From: Elephas maximus indicus
Lineage: Eukaryota > Chordata > Mammalia > Proboscidea > Elephantidae
Reading direction: 5' to 3'
DNA: 64,000 nt
Assembly: GCF_024166365.1 (NCBI RefSeq)
Contig: NC_064831.1
Coordinates: forward strand, 28,448,768 to 28,512,767
Both the position numbers and the translations under genes were made by a program. How positions within the stretch are numbered: position 1 is the first letter of the stretch; every line of letters starts with the position of its first letter. The notes under the pieces are model-generated. The model saw only the letters and a list, made by a program, of their open reading frames with translations. It did no database searches and was not told the DNA's origin. Positions 23,705 to 33,116 of the stretch are shown piece by piece.

Positions 23705-23905
23705 CTTGAAGAACATGGGCACTGGAGTCAGGCTGCCTGCGTGCTGATTCCATTTCCACCACTTATATACCTATGTGACGTCAGTCAGGTGTTTGCAATG
23801 CACCCGAACTTCAGTTTCCTCATCTGTAAAATGGGGGATTGATATGAAGTGCTTTGAACAGTGTGTGGCACTCAGTGACTATTTACATTAACTGTTATAA
23901 AGCTG
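23705..23905 (+). repeat. MIR SINE (ancient)
   Basis: 'GGCACTGGAGTCAGGCTGCC', 'CAGTTTCCTCATCTGTAAAA' and 'TGTGGCACTCAGTGACTATT' follow the MIR consensus order on the plus strand. Confidence 0.85.
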
Positions 23906-24150
23906 AAGACTATCTACAGTCTAGAAAAAGATGCTTTTGAAGATGGACTTCCTGTACTACTTAAACCCGGTAACAGTGGTGAAGAGCTGCCCTGGGCCCT
24001 TCTGTAGGTGACAGTTTATGTTCGCGTCAGTGGAGTTTCACATCTTCCCTTTCCACACATCCTGGGGGAGGCTAAGCAGTAAGAGTTGGTATTGTTGAGA
24101 TTCCCAACATACCTCATCCCTGAAACTTTCATCACGTTAACAGAGAGTAA

Positions 24151-24187
24151 AAACCCACCCAGTGCTGTCGAGTTGGAATCGACTGAT
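24151..24187 (-). mobile_element. 37-bp AfroSINE tail remnant, partly inverted
   Basis: AGAGTAA repeats at 24144-24150 and 24188-24194 flank a 37-bp insert. Its left half reads as the antisense SINE tail ('CCCAGTGCTGTCGAGT') and its right half as the sense strand of the adjoining segment ('TGGAATCGACTGAT'). This fits a very short insertion with an internal inversion. Confidence 0.5.
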
Positions 24188-24191
24188 AGAG

Positions 24192-24305
24192 TAAGAGAAG
24201 TAATACTTATTGAATGCCTTCTGTATGTTAATCTGCATATATTATCTAATTTAAGACTCATAATATCTCTGTAAATTATATATCACCCCCAATAAAGAGG
24301 GGAGG
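24192..24305 (-). repeat. MIR SINE fragment
   Basis: 'CTTATTGAATGCCTTCTGTATG' with 'TTATCTAATTTAAGACTCATAA' is antisense MIR-like. The matching 3' piece lies at 24655-24755 beyond an inserted SINE. Confidence 0.55.
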
Positions 24306-24319
24306 CTAAACAGGAGACT

Positions 24320-24512
24320 TTGTTGTTGTCGTTGAGTACATTCCCATTCATGGCAACCGCATGTGTGCAGAGTAGAACCGTTTCATACAATTTTCAAGGC
24401 TGCAGCCTTTTAGAAGCAGGTCCCCAGGCATGTCTTCCAAGGCGCCTCAGGTGGGTTCCAACTGCCAACCTAGTAATGGAGAGTTTAACTGTTTGTGCCA
24501 CCAAGGGAGCTT
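24320..24512 (-). mobile_element. AfroSINE, RTE-type tail
   Basis: A minus-strand copy running from 'TGTTGTTGTCGTTGAGTAC' to 'TTGTGCCACCAAGGGAGC'. It may sit within the MIR split between 24305 and 24655. Confidence 0.82.
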
Positions 24513-24654
24513 ATTGATTTGTAGGTGTTCTCAATATACTCTCCGAGTCCTTTGATGTATTACAAATATCCTCTTTCACTCTCTTTCTTTCTGCTCTATT
24601 AATGGTGTCATTTTATGTAAAAACCATTCGCACCACCCAGGATCCTTCACAACA

Positions 24655-24755
24655 GGCTTAACAAGGTTTAAATAACTTGCTCACAACTATAAAGTAGAAA
24701 CAGGATTGCCCGGCTTTAAAGCCAGACCTCCTGTCAGTTACACCACCATGCTTCC
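24655..24755 (-). repeat. MIR SINE fragment
   Basis: 'AACTTGCTCACAACTATAAAG' and 'AAAGCCAGACCTCCTGTCAG' match the antisense of the MIR 5' half. Confidence 0.65.
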
Positions 24756-24759
24756 TTCA

Positions 24760-25325
24760 AAAGGGTCAGACTTTGACATATTTCTGGCTGGCTGTTGGCT
24801 CCTGTTCTATTTAGAATTATTTTCTGCCTATTCAGAAATGCTCATTTCTTTTGCCTCAGACTGAATCTTCAATTCTAGAATGATGTTCAGCATGCTCAGT
24901 GAAGGGTATTGTGAAGTGGGCAGGAGAGCTTAAACTGCACATGCTTGAATTATAAAGCATACAAATAAATGAGAAAATAAATGTTTTAAGTTCCTGATTT
25001 TTCATTTGTTTCTAAACTAAACAACTGTTTATAAAGACAGTGTCAGTGAAGGGTGGAGAAAGACTAGGGGTTTTGCCCTTATATTTAGACTCAAGTAACT
25101 ATTTGGTAACAATACATTTTGCAACATGAGTTGATAGTTCAAGAAGCCCTATGGAATGGTTAAAATGAGTAAGATTGCAAAGATACAATTCATCACAAGG
25201 AGGAATCTCATGGCCCCTTAATTCTGAGTTTGGCTTCAAATCCCTTCTTTAACAGGCTCATATATCCATCTACCCATGAGTTTGACCGAACATCCATCCA
25301 GCCATTCAACACACACTAACTGAAT
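24760..25325. other. Intergenic, no gene seen
   Basis: AT-rich unique-looking DNA without recognised elements. Confidence 0.45.
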
Positions 25326-25694
25326 ATCCATTGCTGTCAAGTCAATTCCAACACACAGTGACCCTATAGGACAGAATAGAACTGCCCCATAGGGTTTCCA
25401 ATGCTGTAATCTTTACAGGGGAACCCTGGTGGCACAGAGGTTAAGAGCTTGGCTACTAACCAAAAGGTCAGCAGTTCAAATCCACGAGCCGCTTCTTGGA
25501 AACCCTATGGGGCAATTGTACTCTGCACTTTAGGGTCGCTATGAGTCAGAATTGACTTGATGGTAACGGGTTTGGTCTGGAATCTTTACAGAAGCATACT
25601 GCCACCTCTTTCTCCAGCAGTGCCACTGGTGGGTTCAAACTACCGACCTTTTGGTTAGCAGATGAGTGCTTTAACCACCGCACTACCAAGGCTA
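25326..25694 (-). mobile_element. AfroSINE (outer, interrupted by a second SINE)
   Basis: Its 3' portion occupies 25326-25418 ('CCATTGCTGTCAAGTCAATTC' on plus). Its 5' portion occupies 25581-25694, ending 'ACCACCGCACTACCAAGGCT'. The halves are separated by a younger plus-strand AfroSINE. Confidence 0.9.
25419..25580 (+). mobile_element. AfroSINE nested in the SINE at 25326-25694
   Basis: The head 'GGAACCCTGGTGGCACAGAG' and tail 'GATGGTAACGGGTTTGG' define a compact plus-strand copy. A perfect 11-bp duplication AATCTTTACAG at 25408-25418 and 25581-25591 proves a separate later insertion. Confidence 0.93.
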
Positions 25695-25807
25695 GGTACA
25701 GTTTTATGGGCTGGGATACAACACTGCTTAAAGTGCATAAGGAGGGCTGAGATCACAATAATCTAATACATGAATAAACCAAAATCATTTCAGTACTGGT
25801 AAACCAA

Positions 25808-26006
25808 ACTAACTGTTGAGTCGATTCCTACTCACAGCGCCTTGTAAGGACAGAGTAGAACTGCCCCATAGGGTTTCCAAGGCTGTGATCTTTATGGAAG
25901 CAGACTGCCACATCTTTCATTTCTGCTGCAGACAGGATTGCGGCTGGTGGGTTCTAACCACCAACCTTTTGATTACCATCCAAGTGCTTAACCACTGCGC
26001 CATAGG
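25808..26006 (-). mobile_element. AfroSINE
   Basis: The minus-orientation signature runs from 'ACTGTTGAGTCGATTCC' to 'TAACCACTGCGCCATA'. A short extra segment near 25921-25936 interrupts the usual spacing. Confidence 0.88.
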
Positions 26007-26545
26007 TGCTGTGAATGAAATATAATACTGGGACATAGGATTTGTGGTGGAAAATTGATGATCAGGGAAGATCTTTCTACACCTTTGGCATTTGTGTTGA
26101 GATGCAAATGAGAAAGAGCCAGCCAGATTTTGGCAAAGCAAGAGAAAGACCTCCCAGGCACAGAAAAGTTCTTAAAATTCAGAGACACCAAGAACAGTGT
26201 TGCTGGATACAGGGTAATGGTATGTGATGAGGTCAGAAAGGTGGGTAGGTCAACGTTAGACAGAGTCTCCTACTACCTGAAAGAGTTCATAATCCAAGTA
26301 TAATGGAAATTCGTGGACAGCTTCTAAGTAGGGGGTAGCATGCTGTGATTTAGCTTTAAACACATCAGTCTGGACACCTGGCTGAGATTTACTTCTAAAG
26401 AGACAAGCTAGCAGGAGGATTAGTTGGGGTAATAAGATTGGATCAGTTGAGGTGCAAGAAGACTGAAAAGACTCATAACAAATCTCCTTCAAAAGGAGAC
26501 TTCATTAGTGAAAGGAAGCTGAACTTATTTTAACAATGCCTCCAT
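26007..26545. other. Intergenic, no gene seen
   Basis: No repeat or gene signal recognised. Confidence 0.45.
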
Positions 26546-26559
26546 TTATATGCAACATA

Positions 26560-26733
26560 AAAACCAGAAAAAAAACCAAACCCAGTGCCCTCGAGTGGAT
26601 TCCGATTCATAGCCACCCTACACGGCAGAGTAGAATTGCCCCATATAGTTTCCAAGGAGCGCCTGGCAGATTCAAACTGCCGACCCTTTGGTTAGCAGCC
26701 GTAGCACTTAACCACTACACCACCAGGGTTTCC
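26560..26733 (-). mobile_element. AfroSINE, young-looking
   Basis: A compact minus-strand copy running from an A-rich edge and 'CAAACCCAGTGCCCTCGAG' to 'CACCACCAGGGTTTCC'. It is flanked by a perfect 12-bp target duplication ATATGCAACATA at 26548-26559 and 26734-26745. Confidence 0.93.
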
Positions 26734-26749
26734 ATATGCAACATATTTA

Positions 26750-27399
26750 CTATAAAATAAATGCTTTATTATTATTTTGTCAGTGGTATAGAAGGTGTGA
26801 CTGTCGATAAGCAATTACACATAACTCCACCGTATATTACAGAGTGTCTGATCCTTGCTGCAAGGAACCACTCTGCAGGGCTTTTGGCCCTCCCTGAAGG
26901 AAAGGAATAATATCTAGGAAATTAATTCTTCCCTTCTGCCTAAATTCAAAATTGCAGATTCTACTTACTGAATATGAGCAGCCATTCTTAAGAGGGTGGA
27001 TAGTCCTTCGTCAGGCATTCTTTATCAGAGGTCATTTATCAATTTCTACCGACTATTATGCGTTAGTTAAAGGGAAACCTGCGCTACGGGTAATTTACTG
27101 ACATTTTCCTTGGGCTGAGATACAAGCTAGTTTTGAAAGTGGTATCAACAGTAGCCCTGCTTGCAAACTTCCGTGTTTAGGGGCTGTGATGGAGCTCTGC
27201 GAGTTGGTGGGCCTCAGCCCCCCGTCTTTCTGCCCATAAATCAACATCATAAAACACCCTGGAAGAGCTGTGATGGCGCTGAATGCATAGAAAGGGTCCG
27301 CAGGCTGAATCTATTGTCATTCCTAGTGGCAGAGGGGTGATAAGACGCTCACACGTCGCTGAGTAGTAGCGAGGCATAATAAAGCGTGGTGTGCACCAT
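26750..27399. other. Upstream flank of DCHS2, no gene seen
   Basis: AT-rich to balanced sequence that becomes GC-richer toward 27400. I recognise no repeat. A short antisense frame at 27177-27377 lacks features. Confidence 0.45.
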
Positions 27400-28475
27400 G
27401 TGTGTCACAGATTTCTCGGGTTTCTCGAAGGTTTTCCCAAGTTCCGCCTTCCACTCTCTGCAGCCATCCTGGCCCCAGCTGTGCGTCGGCTTTTGACTCC
27501 ATCTGTCCTTCCGCTGGGGACAAGCCTCTCGCCAAATGGAGAACAGAAGTTTGGCTCCCCAAAGTGATTATAACCCCCACCCTCTTCGCTCAGCTGGAGC
27601 CAAGTATCAGGCCTGGTGGAGGAACAGTCAAGGGGACCGAGGAGGGAGGGCGCGGAGAGGCTGTGCTCCTCCCCTGCCCCCACCCATCGCCACTTTGCAC
27701 GCAAAGCCCGAGCCGAGACCAGCGCGAACCCCGCGCGCACCTAGGTCCAAATCTCCCGGCCCCTTCTGTCTCGGGTCCTGGCTCCTCAGTCCCTGCCCGA
27801 CCGCGAACGCGCCTTGTTGCAGAGCCGCGGCTCGCAGGTTGGAGTTTGCCCTTGTATGGGCCGCTTCGTACGGCGGGGAGGGGAGGCGAAGGGAGTGGAT
27901 GGGAAGGGGAGCCGCGCTGTCCCGGCGCCCCGAGACGCCGAAGGGAGCGGCAGCCCCCGGAGCAGCCAACACAGCCGCAGCCCGAGACATCCCTCCCTCT
28001 CTCCTCCCCTCCGGCCCGAAGCCCTCACACCAGGCCTCCCGGCCCTTACTCCACCCCTTCCCCAACCCGACCTCCATCCTCTTCCAGTGTGTGCGCGCTT
28101 TAAATAATTTCCTCCTTTTTGGAAAAAAAAAAAATGCACCTGACTTTACCAGGGGGAAACAACCAGCCGAGCAGAACTAGGAACAGATGTAAAAGGAATA
28201 AAAAGAGAGAGCAAAAGAGATGAGACTCGTTAAAAGAAATCCAGGGGCTGAAAAGGTGGCTGCAGCGGCACAGGCGGCTGGAGCTTTCCTCTCTGCTAGA
28301 GCTGCCGGCGGAGGACATTTTCACCAGTTGCAGATGTAACCTCGGGAACTCCTGGGTCTGTCGGTTTGTCTGCCAAACAAAGTCTTTTCTTCTTTGGCTC
28401 GGACAGTTTAAGAGGCTCCTGGATTTTTCTGCCACCCCGCCACAAGCTGGCAGTTACCTGGGAGCTAGCGGAGAA
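27400..28475 (+). promoter_or_regulatory. DCHS2: CpG-rich promoter and 5' leader of DCHS2
   Basis: GC content and CpG frequency rise sharply from about 27600, in contrast to the AT-rich flanks, and continue through the first exon. This is a typical CpG-island promoter. From about 28100 the sequence is less GC-rich and is probably transcribed leader. A TATA-like 'CTTTAAATAATTTCC' lies at 28097-28111 but its use is not shown. The transcription start cannot be fixed from sequence. An in-frame stop (TGA, 28221-28223) with no in-frame ATG before 28476 supports that ATG as the first of the main frame. Large open frames in this stretch on both strands are products of GC richness. Confidence 0.7.
28220..28339 (+). 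CDS. Upstream ORF in the DCHS2 leader (39 codons)
   Basis: ATG at 28220-28222 opens a 39-codon frame ending at TAA 28337-28339, 136 bp before the main start and in a different frame. The product is Ala/Gly-rich with no domain and is unlikely to function as a protein. It would matter only if transcription starts upstream of 28220, in which case it could lower translation of the main frame. Its role is inferred. Confidence 0.35.
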   Translation: MRLVKRNPGAEKVAAAAQAAGAFLSARAAGGGHFHQLQM

Positions 28476-30500
28476 ATGAGCCCTTCTGGGGGGAGGATGA
28501 ACGAAGGGTGTCAGCACCGGGGGGCTGCCTCCGGGAAGCGCCTCCTGCTCCCCAGGAGGAGAGGATCACCCGGCAGGCGGCCGGGCGGCCCCGGGGCGCC
28601 AAGCACCGTGCTCAGGCTCTTCTTGCACGCGTGGCTGTGGGCGGGCTCGGGCTCATCTGCCCAGGTTTTCAACCTCAGCCTCTCTGTGGACGAGGGGCTT
28701 CCTCCCGACACGCTGGTCGGCGACATCCGCGCCGGGCTGCCTGTAGCGCAGCAGCAGGAGGGTGGTGGCTTCTTCCTGTCTGAGGACTCGGACGACTCCC
28801 CGGTGCTGGACGACTTCCACGTGCACCCGGACACCGGCATCATCCGCACCGCGCGGTGCCTGGACCGCGAGCGGAGGGACCACTACAGCTTCGTGGCCGC
28901 CACGCTGCTGGGCGCCGTGGTGCAGGTGGAGATCCGCGTCAATGACGTGAACGATCACTCGCCGGTTTTTCCCCGCGACTCCCTGCAGCTCGACGTCTCC
29001 GAGCTCAGCCCGCCGGGTACCGCCTTCCGCCTGCCAGGGGCCCACGACCCCGACGCCGGGCTTTTCGGCACACAGGGCTACACCCTGGTGCAACTGTCCG
29101 ACCTTCCCGGGGACCCCGAAGGACCATACTTCCAGTTGCGCTACGGGACCCAGGGGCTGCCGTCGCCTCCCCTGCTGGGCTCCTCGTCGCCCCTGGAGCC
29201 CCTGGACCTGGTGCTGCTGCGGCGCTTGGACCGAGAGGCGGCGGCGGCGCACGAGCTGCAGATCGAGGCGTGGGACGGCGGCCACCCGCGGCGCACCGGC
29301 CGCCTGCGGGTTGAGCTGCGCGTGCTGGATGAAAACGACAACCCGCCAGTTTTCGAACAAGGAGAGTACAGTGCCGCGGTGCGCGAGGACGCCCCGCCGG
29401 GCGCCGAGGTCTGCCACGTGCACGCCACCGACCGCGACCTGGGACCCAACGGCCACGTGCTCTACAGCCTCCGCTCCCGCCAAGCGCCCGGGGTGGACAG
29501 CGAGCCCCTGGGCGACGCCGCCTACTTCGAGGTGGAAGAGCTGAGCGGCGTGGTGCGAGTGCGGAGGCCGCTGGACCGCGAGGCGCGGGCCAGGCACCAG
29601 CTGGTGGTCGAGGCCCGCGACGGAGGCGCCGAGCCAGAGGTCGCCACCGTGCGCGTGTCTATCACCGTACTGGAGGTCAATGACAACCGACCTGCCATTC
29701 ACTTGCTCTTCCTCACCGAGGGGGGCTCCGCCCGCGTCTCCGAGGGCGCCCGGCCCGGCGACTATGTGGCTCGCATCTCGGTGTCCGACGCGGACAGCGA
29801 CCTGGAGAAGGAAGAGGAGGCCGCTGGGGAGCTTGGTGTGGGCCTCGGAGGCAAGGGCATCTCTCTGTCCTTGGAGGGCGGTGAGGGAGCCTTCGCACTG
29901 CGACCTGGCGGCTCCCCTGGAGTATTTTTTCTATGCGTCCAGGGGCCCCTGGACAGGGAGAATCACGACCTATATGAGTTGCGACTGGTGGCCACGGACT
30001 CGGGGATCCCGCCGCTGAGCACCGAAGAGATGCTGCTGCTCCGGGTCGCAGACCTCAACGACCAGCCGCCGCTGTTCAGCCAGGAGCACTACCAGGCCTC
30101 AGTTTCTGAGGCCGTGGCCCCTGGCACTGCGGTATTGTGGATCAGCGCCTCCGACGCGGACGAACCTGGCACCGACGGCGCCCGGCTGCTCTACGCGTTG
30201 GTCCAGCCCCTGGCTCGCTGCATTCCAGAGACTCTGTCGTTCACGGTGGGGTGCGGACCGTACTTCACCATTGATCCCGAAAGCGGTGTGATCAGCACCA
30301 TGCGGACCCTAGATCGAGAGATCCAAGAGACGGTGGAGCTGAAAGTGGTGGCTCAGGACCTCGGAGAGCCCCCGCTCTCTGCCACCTGCCTGGTGACCAT
30401 CACCGTGGATGACGTGAATGACAACGAGCCCATCTTCCAGAGGCAGGTGTACAATGCCACTGTTGCGGAGCATACCCCAGTCGGACACTGCTTTCTGCAG
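28476..30500 (+). CDS. DCHS2: DCHS2 (dachsous cadherin-related 2), first coding exon, 675 codons
   Basis: This exon encodes the N-terminal 675 residues of a very large dachsous-family protocadherin, a type I membrane protein. Family members mediate calcium-dependent adhesion and, through Fat cadherins, planar cell polarity. Residues 1-45 are an Arg/Gly/Pro-rich leader. Residues 46-62 (VLRLFLHAWLWAGSGSS region) are a hydrophobic signal-peptide core, probably cleaved before about residue 64. Five cadherin repeats follow: EC1 about 64-165, EC2 166-293, EC3 294-408, EC4 409-534 and EC5 535-654. EC6 starts at 655. Repeat boundaries carry calcium-binding linkers: DVNDHSP (157), DENDNPP (285), EVNDNRP (400), DLNDQPP (526) and DVNDNEP (646). 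LDRE motifs sit at 129, 251, 366, 492 and 612. The frame is fully open and ends at CAG/GTAAGT (donor at 30501), phase 0. Only DCHS1 is a serious alternative, and the leader and exon layout favour DCHS2. The start has a purine at -3; Met8 is a second possible start. Confidence 0.93.
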
Positions 30501-30699
30501 GTAAGTGGGTCAAGCTTGTGGATCAACTGGGAGCCACGGGAAGGGTTGGAGAAGTTGTGCGTCCAAGAAAGGAGAATTGTAATGTGTATGGTTATACCCT
30601 GGCTCCCAAAGCGGAGTACGTGGTCCCTAGTTCCTCCTCTAGGGTGAAATGAATGTATGCCCTTGGTCACCTAAGAGTTCTGTCAGGTGGTTGGACTGC

Positions 30700-31930
30700 A
30701 GGATCCTGAGGTCTTGTCTATTTCATGTGAAGTAGAATTTGGATACTGCTGTGGTTTTTCTAGAAACCTGGTTTTCTCCGTGCTGCATCTGTGCACCCAA
30801 ATCAGTTTGGGACAAACTACTGTGTGCACATAGGAATGTTACGTTTTTGAGCAACGTTATGTGGCATCCTAGGGAAATAAGGTGGCCCTTATAAATGAGT
30901 TTTTCAAATGACCAAGTCAGGTGATTCTGCCAGGAAGTGTGAACTTATCCCATTATTATGGCTGGGTATGTGGTGGATCCATTATGGTGAACTGAACTTG
31001 GCTCGAGTGTATGACTCCACCTCTAACAACCACAGAAACATCTTCCTAGGTTGGCAGGTATTGCTGCAGACAGTATTAAATCATGCTAATTAGAATTTAT
31101 GGAAATTCCTGTGATCTAGACCCTCAAGACTGCAGGAATCCTCTTACTCACTGAGCTTCTGGTGGCCTCTCTACAGCAACTATGGGAACTTTCTTTGCAT
31201 TCTCCAAGCCCACTAGCTGATGCTTGTCCCTAATTTCCAGGCTAGCTTCTTTTTTTTCACAGGAGCGTCTTTTTTCTCCTCCTTTCTATGCCTGTACTCC
31301 CAACCTTTCTTTATCCCAAAAAAGTTTCTTTATATGACTTTGCAAAAACAAACCCTTCCATCTAGCTTGAATCTCATGGCCTCGCCATTCTTCTAGGGTT
31401 TGTTTAGTTACATCTCATCAGCTCTTTATAATTATACCCTCTTGACTTCTTTCTTTTGCTCTATACCAGTTTTTCCTTTTTAGACTTCATATCTACGCAA
31501 ATCTCCTTTATTACAAAAAGGAAAAACGAAAGAAACAAGAGGAAAAAATAAGTTTTTTCCTATATTCCCTGTGATGGAATACCATATTTAATAAAAACAA
31601 AACCTTGAACCTTCAGGGTGTCTTGGTGGAGGGAGACAGCAAGTCACTCCACATCGCTAAACATCATTAGTCCTTGGGGCTGTTCTGTTATTGCTTCTCC
31701 TGCTGCCACCACACTGCTGGCCACCCGTTATCCCCCACCCCTTACCCCCCACCTCCCCCCAGTGCTGGCTGACCCTTTATACTCTCCTGCCTAGATTGGA
31801 ACTTTCCAAAGACTTTAAATGTGGTGCAGAACAAAGCTATTTAACACAGGGTACAAGAACCATTAGCAGTCTGAGATAGTATGTACCCTCTAGCTCCAAA
31901 GGGATTCCACAGTTTTGCAGACACTTGCCT
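30700..31930. other. Intronic, no repeat or exon seen
   Basis: AT-rich to CT-rich unique-looking sequence directly after exon 1. No conserved-looking coding segment or SINE was found. Confidence 0.45.
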
Positions 31931-31939
31931 GGATTTCTT

Positions 31940-32094
31940 AATTCCTTGCTCCCACCTGCCCCGTGTGGAGAGCACCATCTTAACAACCCATCCCTTAGGA
32001 GCTCCTGTCAGTAAAAAAAAAATTCCTTGCTCCCACCTGCCCCGTGTGGAGAGCACCATCTTAACAACCCATCGCTTAGGAGCTCCTGTCAGTA
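31940..32094 (+). repeat. 74-bp direct tandem duplication with an A-run spacer
   Basis: The unit starting 'AATTCCTTGCTCCCACC' and ending 'CTCCTGTCAGTA' occurs at 31940-32013 and again at 32021-32094. The copies differ at one base (CATCCCTT versus CATCGCTT) and are separated by seven A's. Near-identity implies a recent duplication. Confidence 0.93.
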
Positions 32095-32397
32095 CCTCTG
32101 GACAATTTCATGGACAAGACAGAGAGAGGTTTCCACTCTGCACCCACTCGAGGTTTCTCTCCCCAGTTCTTGTATTTAGACTAAATGATACCTTTTGCTG
32201 TCAGATCACTGTCAAAAAGATTCACTTCAGCATCTAGGCAAGACCTCCACCCTCCATCCCACACTGTGTACAATGGTGTGAGCTGCACTTGCAGGTTTTA
32301 TCATATAACCGTATCTTAAAAAAAAAAAAATTTTTTTAAAAATAACTCCAGCCTTCATACCCAGTTATTTCTCCTCCCGCAAACCAGTACTGTATTC

Positions 32398-32745
32398 ATT
32401 GATCGATTCATTCATTTAATCAACAACATTTATTGAGTAAACAACATTCAATGAACAAATATTTTCTGAGTACCTATTACACGATAAGGAGCCCTGGTGG
32501 CACAGTGGTTGAGAGCTGGGCTGCTATCCAAAAGGTCAGTAGTTCAAATCTACCAGCTGCTCCTTGGAAACCCTATGAGGCAGTTCTACCCTGTCCTATA
32601 GGATCACTAGGAGTCAGAATCGGCTCAGTGGTAATGGGTTTGGTTTTTTTTTTTTTTAATTACATGCCAGGAACTGGTCTAGGTGCTCGGGATGCAGCGG
32701 TGAGCAAGACAGGCAAGGTCTCCATGCTAACAGCTCAGTCTGATG
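32398..32745 (-). repeat. L2 LINE 3' end, split by an AfroSINE
   Basis: 'CATTGATCGATTCATTCATT', 'AACATTTATTGAGTAAACAAC' and, after the SINE, 'CAGGAACTGGTCTAGGTGC' are the antisense of the L2 3' end. Confidence 0.75.
32484..32658 (+). mobile_element. AfroSINE with 3' T-run, in L2
   Basis: The head 'AGGAGCCCTGGTGGCACAGTGG' and a body with 'CTGTCCTATAGGATCAC' lead to a 3' end 'AATGGGTTTGG' followed by about 16 T's. The target duplication is ATTACACG (32476-32483) / ATTACATG (32659-32666). Confidence 0.92.
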
Positions 32746-32879
32746 TTTACTATCTCCTTCCCTTGCATTTCATAGTTCTTTATAACTGTACCTTCTTACC
32801 TTCTTTCTTTTGCTCTGTACCAGTTTTGATTAAGCCTATTTTTAGGACTGTTTCTGAAATCGTGAGGTGATTCTGCATG

Positions 32880-33110
32880 TACTGTCAGCCCTGTGACTGC
32901 CATGCCCCTGCCTCCACTTGAGGACCACTGCTCATCCCCTCTGTAATTTGACTTCCTCCCACCACTGTGCTAAATTCTGTCTCTCAAAAGGTATCAGTGT
33001 CCTTTTACTGTCAAACCCAATGGGCTTTTTCTTAGTCTTAACCTCCCTCATCTTCTCTGAAGCATTTGTCCTGTTGCCTACTTCCTCTCTCTTCAGGTTA
33101 TCGCCTTCAC
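32880..33110. repeat. Old L2/LTR-like repeat fragment, family uncertain
   Basis: CT-rich sequence with 'TCAAACCCAATGGGC' and 'CTTAACCTCCCTCATC' resembles an old interspersed repeat. Related sequence reappears beyond the L1 at about 41810-41900 ('TTCCCAAACTGAACTCATTT'), suggesting the L1s landed inside it. Confidence 0.4.
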
Positions 33111-33116
33111 TGTCTG

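Noticed and set aside
27402..28180. Open frames of 233, 214 and 149 codons in the CpG island
   Set aside because: Pro/Arg/Ala/Gly-rich translations of GC-rich DNA on both strands, with no domain and no shared frame with exon 1.
28653..29702. 349-codon open frame on the minus strand across the cadherin exon
   Set aside because: It mirrors the GC-rich DCHS2 coding frame, where antisense stops are scarce. The protein is low-complexity and has no family features.
30501..30647. In-frame extension of the DCHS2 exon to a stop at 30645
   Set aside because: A consensus donor CAG/GTAAGT lies at 30501 and the residues after it do not fit the cadherin repeat that has just begun. It is intronic read-through, although an intron-retained isoform cannot be excluded.
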